Shown: one piece after another, positions 9,343-17,852 of the stretch
How the letters are laid out: every line of letters starts with the position of its first letter
Position numbering within the stretch: the stretch's first letter is position 1
From: an uncultured Oscillospiraceae bacterium
Lineage (GTDB): Bacteria; Bacillota; Clostridia; Oscillospirales; Oscillospiraceae
DNA: 55,129 nt
Direction of reading: 5' to 3'
NCBI GenBank assembly: GCA_947626905.1
Contig: CANQUE010000008.1
Span: 1-55,129, forward strand
Position numbers and translations under genes: made by a program
The notes under the pieces: model-generated
The model's database searches: none
The model's input: only the letters and a program-made list of their open reading frames with translations
Told to the model about the DNA's origin: nothing

Positions 9343-10074
9343 ATGGAGAAAAACATCAACACCATATTCGTGGATCTGGGGGACACCTTCCGGGTCATCC
9401 GCCCGGACGAGGAATATATGCTCCAGGCCAAGACGGAGATCCGGGACCTGCTGGGCGCGGACGCGGACCCGCTGGAGTTTTACAAGACCGTCATCGAACC
9501 TAGGTATGACAAATACCGCGAGTGGGCGCTGCACTATTACTGCGAGGCGCCGGAGAAGATCCTGTGGACCCGGTGGCTGGCCTATGACTTCCCCAAGGAC
9601 CGGGTGGAGGCCGCCGCGGGCAAGCTCACTTACGCCTACCGCCGGACCAAGGGTGAGCGGGTCGTCACCGAGGGCGGCGCGGAGACCGTGAAGGAGCTGA
9701 ACGCCCGGGGCTATACCGTGGCCATCGTCAGCGACCTGGTAGGCGTGAACGAGGTGGACGAGTGGCTGGACCGGGACGGCCTGCGGCCCTATTTCAAATC
9801 CGTGCAGCAGTCCTCTCTGTGCCTGATACGCAAGCCCCATCCCGCCATCTATTACTACGCCCTGGAGGAGACCGGCGCGGACCCGGAGAGGACCTGCTTC
9901 GTGGGGGACAACCTGGAGCGGGACATCATCGGGGCCAAGGCCGCGGGCCTGGGCATGACCATCGGCGTGCGCTATCCGGGGAAGAAACACCAGCCGGTGA
10001 CCGAGGAGAACAAGCCGGATCTGTTCATTACCCATTTCACCCAGCTGCTGGATATCTTCCCGCCGCTGGCATAA
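9343..10074 (+). CDS. HAD-superfamily hydrolase (HAD-E)
   Basis: A 243-residue HAD protein starting at ATG 9343, 13 bases after HAD-D. A longer upstream reading overlaps HAD-D and is rejected. Motif I is VDLGDTF: nucleophile Asp, Gly at D+2, then an extra Asp at D+3. Motif II is IVSDLV, motif III Lys in IRKPHPAIY, motif IV FVGDNLERD. It is the third of the short-start trio (MEKNINTIF) and the last HAD before the permuted mutase, whose start lies 16 bases beyond. Family certain, specificity unknown. The D+3 Asp is the most visible difference from its sisters. Confidence 0.88.
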   Translation: MEKNINTIFVDLGDTFRVIRPDEEYMLQAKTEIRDLLGADADPLEFYKTVIEPRYDKYREWALHYYCEAPEKILWTRWLAYDFPKDRVEAAAGKLTYAYRRTKGERVVTEGGAETVKELNARGYTVAIVSDLVGVNEVDEWLDRDGLRPYFKSVQQSSLCLIRKPHPAIYYYALEETGADPERTCFVGDNLERDIIGAKAAGLGMTIGVRYPGKKHQPVTEENKPDLFITHFTQLLDIFPPLA

Positions 10075-10090
10075 GGAGGAGAAGGATTCT

Positions 10091-11653
10091 ATGAGCGAGA
10101 ACGTTATGCACGGAGGAGAGGCGCTGGCCCGGGCGGTGGAGGCCGCCTATGCCCAGGGGCAGACGGATTACAGCCTGGAGCCCATGATCCTGGAGGATGG
10201 GTCCGGCGCGGCCGTGGGCCGGATCAAAGACGGCGACCAGGTGGTGTTCTGCTGCCGCCGGGGCGAGCGGGAGATCGAGCTGACCGAGGCGTTCACCGAG
10301 AAGGACTTTCCCCACTTTTCCCGGGCGTATATGCCGGATCTGACCTTCGCCATCATGACGATGTACCATGAGAAGTTCAAGGACCTGCCCATCGCCTTTG
10401 CCCCGGAGCGGGTGCAAAACTGTCTGGCCCAGGTCCTGTCCGACGCGGGCCTGCGGCAGTTCCACTGCGCCGAGTCGGAGAAGTACGCCCATGTGACGTT
10501 CTTCTTCAACGGCGGGCACAACCAGCCCTTCCCCGGGGAGACGGATCTGCGGGTGCCCTCTCCCAAGGGGATCCCCTTTGACCAGAAGCCGGAGCTGAGC
10601 CTGCCGGCGGTGGCGGAAAAGGTGAAGGGGGCCGTGGACGAGGGATATGACTTCATCGTCACCAACTTCGCCAACGGCGATGTGATCGGCCACACCGCCA
10701 ACACCCAGGCCAAGCTGGCGGCGGCCGCCATCGTCAGCCGCTATTCCAGTCAGGTGGCGGAATACGCCAAGGACCACGGGTATCTGGTGGCCATCACCGC
10801 CGACCATGGCAACATCGAAAAGCTCTATACCAAGGACGGCAAGCCCGACGGCGCCCATACCACCAACCTGGTGCCCTTCATCGTGCTGGACCCCCAGGGC
10901 CGGGATATCGATCTGCAGGACGGCCGCCTGGGGGATGTGGCCCCCACGGTGCTCAGCGTGCTGGGAGTGGACCAGCCCGCCTGCATGACCGGCCACAGTC
11001 TCATCCGCTCCGCCGGGATCACACAGAAGAAGATGATGCTGATGATCCTGGACGGCTGGGGCTTCGGCACCCACGACGAGGGGGACGCCATCTATCTGGC
11101 GGACACGCCGGATTGGGACGCGCTGCTGGAAAAGTATCCCAGCTGCAAGCTGAGCGCCTCCGGGGAGGATGTGGGCCTGAAAGCCGGCAAGGCGGGCAAT
11201 TCCGAGGCCGGCCATTCCAATCTGGGCGCGGGCCGCGTGGTGGCCCAGGACGATGTGCGCATGGACAACGCCATCAAGGACGGCTCCTTCCGCGCCAATC
11301 CGGTGTTTGCCAGCCTTCTGGAGAAGGCCAGACAGGGCCATGCCCTGCATCTGATCAGCCTGCTCACCGAGAAATCCAGTCATGGCTGCATCGACTATCC
11401 CCTGATGCTGGCGGAGATGGCCGAGGGCGTGGAGGAGATCTATCTGCACATCATCTTTGACGGCCGGAGCACCGAGCCGGGCAGCGCCCCGGCGCTGCTG
11501 CGGATGGTGGACGGGAAGCTGGCGGCCCTGGGCCGGGGCCTCATCGTGGACGGCATCGGCCGGGGCATCGCCCTGGACCGGGACGCCAATTATGGCCGGA
11601 TCGAGAAGGCGTACCGCTGCCTGGTGGAGGGCGAGGGCGCCCGTTACCGGTAA
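10091..11653 (+). CDS. gpmI: Circularly permuted cofactor-independent phosphoglycerate mutase-like enzyme
   Basis: A 520-residue protein of the alkaline-phosphatase superfamily whose segments are in swapped order. Residues about 10-305 match the later part of a normal iPGM (VGRIKDGD; EKYAHVTFFFNGG; NFANGDVIGHTAN; ITADHGN; AHTTN; MTGHSLI). A short linker (about 306-314) joins to residues 315-520, which match the normal N-terminus (MLMILDGWG; GNSEAGHSNLGAGR; FDGRS; GRGIALDRD; EKAYRCLVEGEG). Metal-site residues by family knowledge: D321, S371 (nucleophile), D197, H201, D238, H239, H256, all present at native spacing. Phosphotransfer residues R57, R60, K131, H431, R459, R491 and R497 are kept, but the Asp of GRD is Ser460. 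AAGGAGGAG precedes the ATG, so the permuted start is real. Whether it still interconverts 2- and 3-phosphoglycerate is open. Confidence 0.9.
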   Translation: MSENVMHGGEALARAVEAAYAQGQTDYSLEPMILEDGSGAAVGRIKDGDQVVFCCRRGEREIELTEAFTEKDFPHFSRAYMPDLTFAIMTMYHEKFKDLPIAFAPERVQNCLAQVLSDAGLRQFHCAESEKYAHVTFFFNGGHNQPFPGETDLRVPSPKGIPFDQKPELSLPAVAEKVKGAVDEGYDFIVTNFANGDVIGHTANTQAKLAAAAIVSRYSSQVAEYAKDHGYLVAITADHGNIEKLYTKDGKPDGAHTTNLVPFIVLDPQGRDIDLQDGRLGDVAPTVLSVLGVDQPACMTGHSLIRSAGITQKKMMLMILDGWGFGTHDEGDAIYLADTPDWDALLEKYPSCKLSASGEDVGLKAGKAGNSEAGHSNLGAGRVVAQDDVRMDNAIKDGSFRANPVFASLLEKARQGHALHLISLLTEKSSHGCIDYPLMLAEMAEGVEEIYLHIIFDGRSTEPGSAPALLRMVDGKLAALGRGLIVDGIGRGIALDRDANYGRIEKAYRCLVEGEGARYR

Positions 11654-11677
11654 GCGTATTTTTCAGGAGGCGCATTT

Positions 11678-12397
11678 ATGGCTGACGTACCTGTGGATCT
11701 GACCGCGCTGACGCTGGCCCCCTGGCAGGTGCTGCTGCGGCTGGGCTGCGCCATGCTCATCGGCGGCGTGGTCGGCACCGAGCGGGAGTATACCCACCGG
11801 CCCGCCGGGATGCGCACCCATATGCTGGTGGCCATCGGCGCCTGCGCCGTGATGCTCACCAGCCAGATGATCTTCACCCAGTACCGGGCCTATGGAGCCA
11901 CCCCCGACCCGGCCCGGCTCAGCGCCCAGGTGATCACGGGCATGGGCTTTCTGGGCGCGGGCACCATCATGAAAGAGGGCGTTACCATCAAGGGCCTGAC
12001 CACCGCGGCCAGCATTTGGGCCACCGCCTGCATGGGCATCGCGGTGGGCGGCGGTTATTACAGCGTGGCCCTGATCGGCGCGGCGTTCATGATGATCACG
12101 CTGGTGGTGTTCGAGGGGCTGCAGCAGAAGATGATGCGCAACCACTATGAGCTGTACCAGTTCACCATCCGGTGCACGAACCTGACCGACACCCTTGAGC
12201 ATGTGAACCGCCTGGCGGAGGATTTTGCCGCCAAGATCACTCACATCCAGGTGGAAGGCCGGGAGGGAGAGGTGGTCGTGTCCTTCAAGGCCGACTTCTC
12301 CGGCCGCCGGTCCAAGGACCGGCTGGATATGTTCGTGGCGGCCCTGGACAATGACGAGAGCACCAGCACCGTGGAGCTGGACCGCAGCCGCATATAA
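11678..12397 (+). CDS. MgtC/SapB-family membrane protein
   Basis: A 239-residue protein. The N-terminal half has about four membrane segments with the MgtC hallmarks RLGCAMLIGGVVGTERE and RTHMLVAIGAC, then VITGMGFLGAGTI and GLTTAASIW. The C-terminal 90 residues are soluble and look like the ACT-type domain of longer MgtC proteins. In other bacteria MgtC members affect magnesium and phosphate balance and the membrane ATP synthase. Here it sits 24 bases after the permuted mutase, with a CAGGAGG site, inside an operon of phosphoesterases. A link to phosphate homeostasis is plausible but inferred. Confidence 0.92.
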   Translation: MADVPVDLTALTLAPWQVLLRLGCAMLIGGVVGTEREYTHRPAGMRTHMLVAIGACAVMLTSQMIFTQYRAYGATPDPARLSAQVITGMGFLGAGTIMKEGVTIKGLTTAASIWATACMGIAVGGGYYSVALIGAAFMMITLVVFEGLQQKMMRNHYELYQFTIRCTNLTDTLEHVNRLAEDFAAKITHIQVEGREGEVVVSFKADFSGRRSKDRLDMFVAALDNDESTSTVELDRSRI

Positions 12398-12414
12398 CAT
12401 ACGACACAGCGCCC

Positions 12415-12437
12415 GCCCCCGCTCCGGCAGCGGGGGC
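12415..12437 (+). other. Intercistronic hairpin without T-tract
   Basis: A 9-bp stem GCCCCCGCT / AGCGGGGGC with a 5-base loop lies between the MgtC-like and PfkB genes. No T-run follows, so it more likely protects or processes the mRNA than ends it. Confidence 0.5.
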
Positions 12438-12459
12438 GCCGGCGCGAAAGGGAGGACCG

Positions 12460-13341
12460 ATGAAAGAATATGATCTGATGATCGTGGGCCCCGCCACCCG
12501 GGACCGGAACACCGACTATACCGGCCGGGAGGAATATATCGTGGGCGGCGCCGTCACCTACTGCACCCCCGCGGCCATGGCCGCCGGCGCGAAGGTGTTC
12601 GCCGCCGTCAAGGCGGACCCGGCCGACAAGGACATCCTGGACTGCTTTTCCATGGACCCCGCCGACATGGCGGTGCTGCCCTCGGCGGCCACGACCCTGA
12701 TGAGCAACAAATATTTCACCCCGGACCGGGAGCGCCGCCACTGCGGCTGCCAGGCCCAGTCTGATCCGGTGACGCTGGAGGAGATCCCCGCCGTGCCCTG
12801 CAAGCTGTACCATCTGGCGGGGCTGCTGTACGGCGATTTTCCCAACAGCCTGATCCAGGGTCTCCACGGCCGGGGCATGGTGTCCGCCGACGCCCAGGGC
12901 TTTTTGCGCCACAACGAGGGCGGGGAGCTGCGGTTCCACGACTGGGCGGACAAGATGACCTACCTGCCCTATATGGACTTTTTCAAGACCGACGCCGCCG
13001 AGGCGGAGATCCTGACCGGCCTTTCGGACCGCCAGGCCGCCGCGCGGCAGCTCTTCGCCTGGGGGGCGAAGGAGGTCATGGTGTCCCACAGCTCTGAGAT
13101 CATGGTCTATGACGGCCGCCGGATCTATACCTGCCCCATCAAGGCCCGGAACCTGACCGGCCGCACCGGGAGGGGGGACACCACCTTCGGCTCCTATCTG
13201 GCCATGCGCCTGACCGGGGCGGACGTGCCCACGGCGCTGGAGTACGCCACCGCCTGCGTTTCCCTGAAAATGGAGACCCCCGGGCCCTTCCGGGGCACAA
13301 AACAGGACGTGGAAGCGTATATCCGGCAGTTTTACCGCTGA
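12460..13341 (+). CDS. PfkB/ribokinase-family carbohydrate kinase
   Basis: A 293-residue kinase with a GGGAGG site before ATG. The C-terminal PfkB signature with anion hole and catalytic Asp is GRTGRGDTTFGS (about residues 231-242). The N-terminus MKEYDLMIVGPATRDRNTDY followed by GGAVTYCTPAAMAAGA is the substrate-lid half. Family members transfer phosphate from ATP to a sugar, nucleoside or related alcohol. It is the last gene of the LacI-linked operon and is followed by a strong terminator. Together with the mutase-like enzyme and HADs it suggests a substrate that is phosphorylated, isomerised and dephosphorylated. The actual sugar is unknown. Confidence 0.9.
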   Translation: MKEYDLMIVGPATRDRNTDYTGREEYIVGGAVTYCTPAAMAAGAKVFAAVKADPADKDILDCFSMDPADMAVLPSAATTLMSNKYFTPDRERRHCGCQAQSDPVTLEEIPAVPCKLYHLAGLLYGDFPNSLIQGLHGRGMVSADAQGFLRHNEGGELRFHDWADKMTYLPYMDFFKTDAAEAEILTGLSDRQAAARQLFAWGAKEVMVSHSSEIMVYDGRRIYTCPIKARNLTGRTGRGDTTFGSYLAMRLTGADVPTALEYATACVSLKMETPGPFRGTKQDVEAYIRQFYR

Positions 13342-13391
13342 CGCCGGAGCGAGCGCCTGTCCCGGGCGGCCGGGAAATTCCCCTGAGCCCC

Positions 13392-13425
13392 AAGCCTTCC
13401 GGCCCGGACGGCCGGAAGGCTTTTT
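13392..13425 (+). terminator. Intrinsic terminator of the HAD/mutase/kinase operon
   Basis: AAGCCTTCCGGCC pairs with GGCCGGAAGGCTT (12-13 bp, 5-base loop), followed by a T-run. It closes the 7063-13341 operon. Confidence 0.9.
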
Positions 13426-13483
13426 GTCCGGCGCCCCATGACGGCCGAAAGGCGGAAGATAGGCCGCCGGCGCAAAGAGAGAA

Positions 13484-13512
13484 TTGATTTCATTTCATTG
13501 GTATGATAGAAT
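13484..13512 (+). promoter_or_regulatory. Predicted sigma-A promoter of the sensor kinase unit
   Basis: TTGATT (13484-13489), a 17-base spacer and TAGAAT (13507-13512), 39 bases before the kinase start. Confidence 0.65.
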
Positions 13513-13551
13513 ACCATTGAAGAACTATGAGGAAAGCGAGGCGCACGGGAC

Positions 13552-16509
13552 ATGATGGAAAAACGGTCCAATAAGATCCTGCTGTCTGTGCTGCTGTGCG
13601 CCGTGGGCCTGGCCGTGATCTTCGTCGGGGTCGTCTATTTCCGGTTCATCTCGCGCCGGATCTTTGAGGACAGCACCGGCCATTTGGAGGAGATCTACGG
13701 CCAGGTGAACCGCTCTTTTGGGGATTTTATCGACAGGAGCTGGGACTTGCTGGACAGCAGCGGGGATTACCTCGCCCTGGCGGCGGAGGAGAATGCTGGC
13801 GCGGTAGAGGAGTACATCGCCGACAAGCAGGGCCAGTGGGGGTTCACCTCCTTTTACTTCCTCTCCCATGACCAGAGCTGTATGACCCCGGACGGGACCC
13901 GGCTGTCCCTGGAGCTGGGCGATGGGTGGGGTACCCTGGCCCGGGAAGGGTCTGTGATGGCGGGGGTCACCCTCTCCGACGGCCGGGACGTCACGGTCTT
14001 TGCCGTTTCGGTCCCCACCGGCCGGTACAGGGGCTTCGATTATGACGCCATCGCCATCGGCTATACCAACGCGGACCTGGCGAATTCCCTGAACGTGGAC
14101 GCCTTTTCCGGATACGCCAACTGCTTTGTGATCCGCGATGACGGCGCGGTGCTGCTGTCCACCCAGGAGGGCGGCAACGTGTTCAAAAATTACCTGTCCT
14201 ATCTCGACGCCGCCTCCGACCTGGACGAAGAGGGGCTGACGGGGCTGAGGAGCGACTGGCAAAACGGCGTTTCCGGGCTGATCCAGTGCCAGGTCGGCGG
14301 CGTCAGCTGCTGCATTTTGTACCTCCCCGTGGGCTACCAGGATTACGTGATGCTCAGCGTGGTGCCCCAGAGCGCGGTCAGCGCGGGCTTTTTGTCCGTG
14401 CAGAAGACCACGATCATCGCTCTGGCCGTGCTCTTTCTGCTGATCGGCGCCACGGTGTTCGCGGTGATCCTCTCCCGCAGCAAAAAGCGCTCCCTCCGGG
14501 ACCAAACGGAGCTGCGGTACCGGGAACTGATGTTCGATATGCTGTCCAACAACGTGGACGATATCTTCATCATGCTCAACACGGAAGATCACGGCGTGGA
14601 TTATATCAGCCCCAACATCGAGCGGCTTTTGGGCATCCCGGCGGAGGAAGCCCGGAGGGATATCCGGGTCATGGAAAAGTGCGCCGTGGATTATGACGTG
14701 GTGATCCCCAAAGGGGAGCTGGCGGCCATCCCCCTCAACGGCAACCGGTACTGGGAATGCGAGTATATGCACCAGGGCACCGGGGAACGCCGGTGGTACC
14801 GCATGACGGTCTATCACATGCGGCTGCAGGAGATGGGGCGGTATGTGATCGTCCTGTCCGACCGGACCCAGGAGCGGCTGAACAACCAGCAGCTGCAGCA
14901 GGCCCTGACCGCCGCCCAGAGCGCCAACGAGGCCAAGAGCAACTTCCTGTCCAACATGTCCCACGACATCCGCACGCCGATGAACGCCATCGTGGGCTTC
15001 GCCCTGCTGCTGGAGAAAAACGCGGATCAGCCGGACAGGGTGCGGGAATATACCCGCAAGATCACCGCCTCCAGCCACCACTTGCTCAGCCTGATCAACG
15101 ATGTGTTGGACATGAGCAAGATCGAGAGCGGCAAGACATCCCTGAATCTGGACAGCTTCAGCCTGCCCCAGCTGCTGGAGGAGCTGAAGATCATCCTGCT
15201 GTCCCAGGCCAAAGCCAAGCGGCAGCAGCTCACCGTCCACGTCCAGGGCACGCCCCCGGAGGTCATCGTGGGGGACAAGCTGCGGCTGAATCAGATCCTG
15301 ATCAACCTGCTGTCCAACGCCGTCAAGTATACCCCGGAGGAGGGGAAGATCGAGCTGCTGGTCAGCGAGCTGCCCCAGGCGTCGCCCCAGTATGTGAAGC
15401 TGCGGTTCGTGGTGCGGGACAACGGCATCGGCATGAGCGAGGAGTTCCAGCGCCATGTGTTCGCTCCCTTCAGCCGGGAGATCAGCTCCGTCACCAACAC
15501 CATCCAGGGCACCGGCCTGGGCATGGCCATCACAAAGAACCTGGTGGACCTGATGGGCGGCGTCATCTGGGTGGAGAGCCAGCCGGGCCAGGGCAGCACC
15601 TTCACGGTGGAGCTGTCTTTCGCGCTGCCGGAAAAAGAGGAGACCGTCCGGTTGTTCCAGCAGAAGATCTCCCGCATGCTGGTGGCGGACGACGAGATGG
15701 ACGTGTGCCAGGGGATCATGGAGATGATGCATGGCTCCGGCGTGGACATCTCCTGCGTGACGGACGGCGCGGCTGCGGTGGAAGCTGCGGTGCAGGCCCA
15801 CCGCAGGGGCGAGGGCTTCCAGGTGATACTGCTGGACTGGAAAATGCCCGGCATGGACGGCGTGGAGGCCGCCCGCAGCATCCGCCGGCAGATCGGCAGC
15901 GATGTGCCCATCCTGGTGCTGACCAGCTACGATTGGAGCGACATAGAGGACGAGGCCCGTCAGGCCGGCATCAACGCGTTCATGCCCAAGCCCTTTTTCA
16001 CCTCCACGTTTTGGAACACGATCGCGCCGCTGTTCGGCGCTCCCGCCGCTCCGGCGCCGCCGGAGGAAGCGCCCGCCGGGCAAATGGCCGGCCACATGTT
16101 CCTGGTGGCGGAGGACAACGAGCTGAACGCGGAGATATTGACGGAGATGCTCCATATGGAGGGGGCCCGCTGCGAGCTGGCGGAGAACGGCCGGCAGGCG
16201 GTGGATATGTTCCTCCGGTCCGAGCCGGGGACCTACGACATGATCCTGATGGATGTACAGATGCCGGTGATGAACGGATACGAGGCCACCCGGGCCATCC
16301 GGGCCAGCGGCCATCCGTCGGCCAAGACGATCCCCATCGTGGCCATGACGGCCAACACCTTCGCCGAGGATGTGCGCAACGCCCTGGACGCCGGCATGGA
16401 TGGGCACCTGGGCAAGCCCATCGATATGGACGCCGTGCGGGAGCTGGTGGGAAAGCTCCTGGACGAGCACGCCCGGGAAAAGGAACAGAGGGGGGAGAGC
16501 CAGCCATGA
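13552..16509 (+). CDS. Hybrid sensor histidine kinase (PAS, HisKA, HATPase, two receiver domains)
   Basis: A 985-residue membrane kinase. One membrane helix lies near residues 9-30, an extracytoplasmic sensor fills about 35-280, and a second helix is near 283-305 (TTIIALAVLFLLIGATVFAVI). A PAS-like domain spans about 320-445. The phosphorylated His is His471 in NMSHDIRTPMNAIVGF. N-box INLLSNAVKY and DNGIGM/GTGLGM mark the ATPase domain. Two receiver domains follow, with Asp762 (LLDWKMPGMDG) and Asp901 (LMDVQMPVMNGY). There is no Hpt or DNA-binding output, so phosphate must pass to another protein; the separate Hpt protein at 36528 is one candidate. The stop overlaps the next start by ATGA, coupling it to a binding lipoprotein. 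Confidence 0.93.
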   Translation: MMEKRSNKILLSVLLCAVGLAVIFVGVVYFRFISRRIFEDSTGHLEEIYGQVNRSFGDFIDRSWDLLDSSGDYLALAAEENAGAVEEYIADKQGQWGFTSFYFLSHDQSCMTPDGTRLSLELGDGWGTLAREGSVMAGVTLSDGRDVTVFAVSVPTGRYRGFDYDAIAIGYTNADLANSLNVDAFSGYANCFVIRDDGAVLLSTQEGGNVFKNYLSYLDAASDLDEEGLTGLRSDWQNGVSGLIQCQVGGVSCCILYLPVGYQDYVMLSVVPQSAVSAGFLSVQKTTIIALAVLFLLIGATVFAVILSRSKKRSLRDQTELRYRELMFDMLSNNVDDIFIMLNTEDHGVDYISPNIERLLGIPAEEARRDIRVMEKCAVDYDVVIPKGELAAIPLNGNRYWECEYMHQGTGERRWYRMTVYHMRLQEMGRYVIVLSDRTQERLNNQQLQQALTAAQSANEAKSNFLSNMSHDIRTPMNAIVGFALLLEKNADQPDRVREYTRKITASSHHLLSLINDVLDMSKIESGKTSLNLDSFSLPQLLEELKIILLSQAKAKRQQLTVHVQGTPPEVIVGDKLRLNQILINLLSNAVKYTPEEGKIELLVSELPQASPQYVKLRFVVRDNGIGMSEEFQRHVFAPFSREISSVTNTIQGTGLGMAITKNLVDLMGGVIWVESQPGQGSTFTVELSFALPEKEETVRLFQQKISRMLVADDEMDVCQGIMEMMHGSGVDISCVTDGAAAVEAAVQAHRRGEGFQVILLDWKMPGMDGVEAARSIRRQIGSDVPILVLTSYDWSDIEDEARQAGINAFMPKPFFTSTFWNTIAPLFGAPAAPAPPEEAPAGQMAGHMFLVAEDNELNAEILTEMLHMEGARCELAENGRQAVDMFLRSEPGTYDMILMDVQMPVMNGYEATRAIRASGHPSAKTIPIVAMTANTFAEDVRNALDAGMDGHLGKPIDMDAVRELVGKLLDEHAREKEQRGESQP

Positions 16510-17792
16510 TAAGACGCCGTTTTTCCGCGCTGGTGCTGGCGCTGGCCGCCGCGCTGGTGCTGTCGGCCTGCGGGGCCGGGACGCCCTCCGGCGATCCGGA
16601 CGCCCAGGTCCTCACCCTGATGGGGAAGAAGAGCGATCTGGAAAAGAGCTATATGACCCGGGTCTTTGAGGCCTATGAGACCGCCACCGGCAACCGGCTG
16701 GAGATCATCTCCTATGAGGACAACGAGTATGAGGCGCTGGCCCAGGCGCAGTTTGAACAGGGCCATGTGCCGGATGTGTTCCTGCACTTTCACAACGCGG
16801 ATCTCGCCCGGTTCGACACGGAGGAGAATTTCTATTATCTCAACGGCGAGAGCTGGGTGGACGATCTGACGGACAGCGCCCGGGCCTACTGCCAGGACGG
16901 GGAGGGGAACCTGCTGGGGCTGCCCTTCTGGGAGAGTTCCGTTTCCGGCTGCTATTACAACAAGACGCTGCTGGACAGCCTGGGGCTGAAGCCCGCCACC
17001 ACCCAAAAGGAGTTCGATATGCTCTGCCAGGCCCTGGCCAGCACCGGCTATACCCCCATCTGCTGGCCCGCCGACGGCTGCGGATGGATGGTCCAGTTCG
17101 CCATGGACCCGATCTTCGCGGACGATCCGGCCCTGCTGGAAAAACTCAACCACAACGAGATCACCTATGCCGATATACCCCAGATGACGGACATGGTCCG
17201 GTGGATCGCCGGCGCCGCGGAGAAGGGTTGGTTCGGGTCGGACCACATGGCCACCGGCTGGGATGATATCAGCCCCGCCCTCGTCTCCGGCAAGGCGGTG
17301 ATGACCTTCATCTGGGACACCTGGTTCTATACGGACCTGGAGCAGGGGGGCCAGTATTCCGCGGAGGACTTCGCCCTGATGCCCGTGTTTATGGGCACCG
17401 CTCCCTCCGGCACCTATGAGGGCGGCAATCTGAACATGATGATGGTCAACAAGAACAGCGACCATCTGCAGCTGGCGCTGGATTTTCTCAGCTTCTGCGC
17501 CGCGCCGGAGAATTACAACGCCGCCTTTGACGGCATCTCCACGGTGAGCTGCTTCAAGGGACAGACGACGAACATCCAGTCGAAAATGGTGACCGACGCC
17601 CACGACTCCATCGAGGCCAACGAGCGGGCGTCCACCGCCGCGTCCAAGATCATCGGCTACAGCTCCGGAGATGCGGTGGCGGCCATGAACGGCCTGTTCA
17701 GCGGGCGGATGGACATCGACGGCTGCCTGCAATATATGGACAAGTGCCGGATGGCCAACGCCGGGTGGGACGATCCCGCCCCGGGCGCGTAA
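16506..17792 (+). CDS. Extracellular solute-binding lipoprotein coupled to the sensor kinase
   Basis: A 428-residue sugar-type (family 1) binding protein. The start at 16506 overlaps the kinase stop as ATGA; a longer upstream reading lies inside the kinase gene and is rejected. The signal MIRRRFSALVLALAAALVLSAC gives a lipobox LSAC with Cys at residue 22. The domain contains NRLEIISYEDNEYEALAQAQ, YYNKTLLDSLG and FIWDTWFYTD, typical of carbohydrate ABC binding proteins. No permease or ATPase gene is next to it. It may therefore present ligand to the kinase sensor domain or serve a transporter encoded elsewhere (inference). Confidence 0.9.
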   Translation: MIRRRFSALVLALAAALVLSACGAGTPSGDPDAQVLTLMGKKSDLEKSYMTRVFEAYETATGNRLEIISYEDNEYEALAQAQFEQGHVPDVFLHFHNADLARFDTEENFYYLNGESWVDDLTDSARAYCQDGEGNLLGLPFWESSVSGCYYNKTLLDSLGLKPATTQKEFDMLCQALASTGYTPICWPADGCGWMVQFAMDPIFADDPALLEKLNHNEITYADIPQMTDMVRWIAGAAEKGWFGSDHMATGWDDISPALVSGKAVMTFIWDTWFYTDLEQGGQYSAEDFALMPVFMGTAPSGTYEGGNLNMMMVNKNSDHLQLALDFLSFCAAPENYNAAFDGISTVSCFKGQTTNIQSKMVTDAHDSIEANERASTAASKIIGYSSGDAVAAMNGLFSGRMDIDGCLQYMDKCRMANAGWDDPAPGA

Positions 17793-17852
17793 CGGCGCGG
17801 TCGGCAAACACAAATATAGTAAGGACACAACGGTGTCCGCGGAGGTTTTTTC

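Noticed and set aside
11020-11045. A separate second gene starting at the internal MMLMILDGWG, making two adjacent mutase fragments
   Set aside because: The frame is continuous through the linker, no stop lies between the halves and no good ribosome binding site precedes the internal ATG. A single permuted protein fits better.
13525-16470. A 981-codon minus-strand frame opposite the sensor kinase
   Set aside because: It lies wholly against a gene with clear HisKA, ATPase and receiver motifs; its translation is low-complexity His/Gln/Leu-rich.
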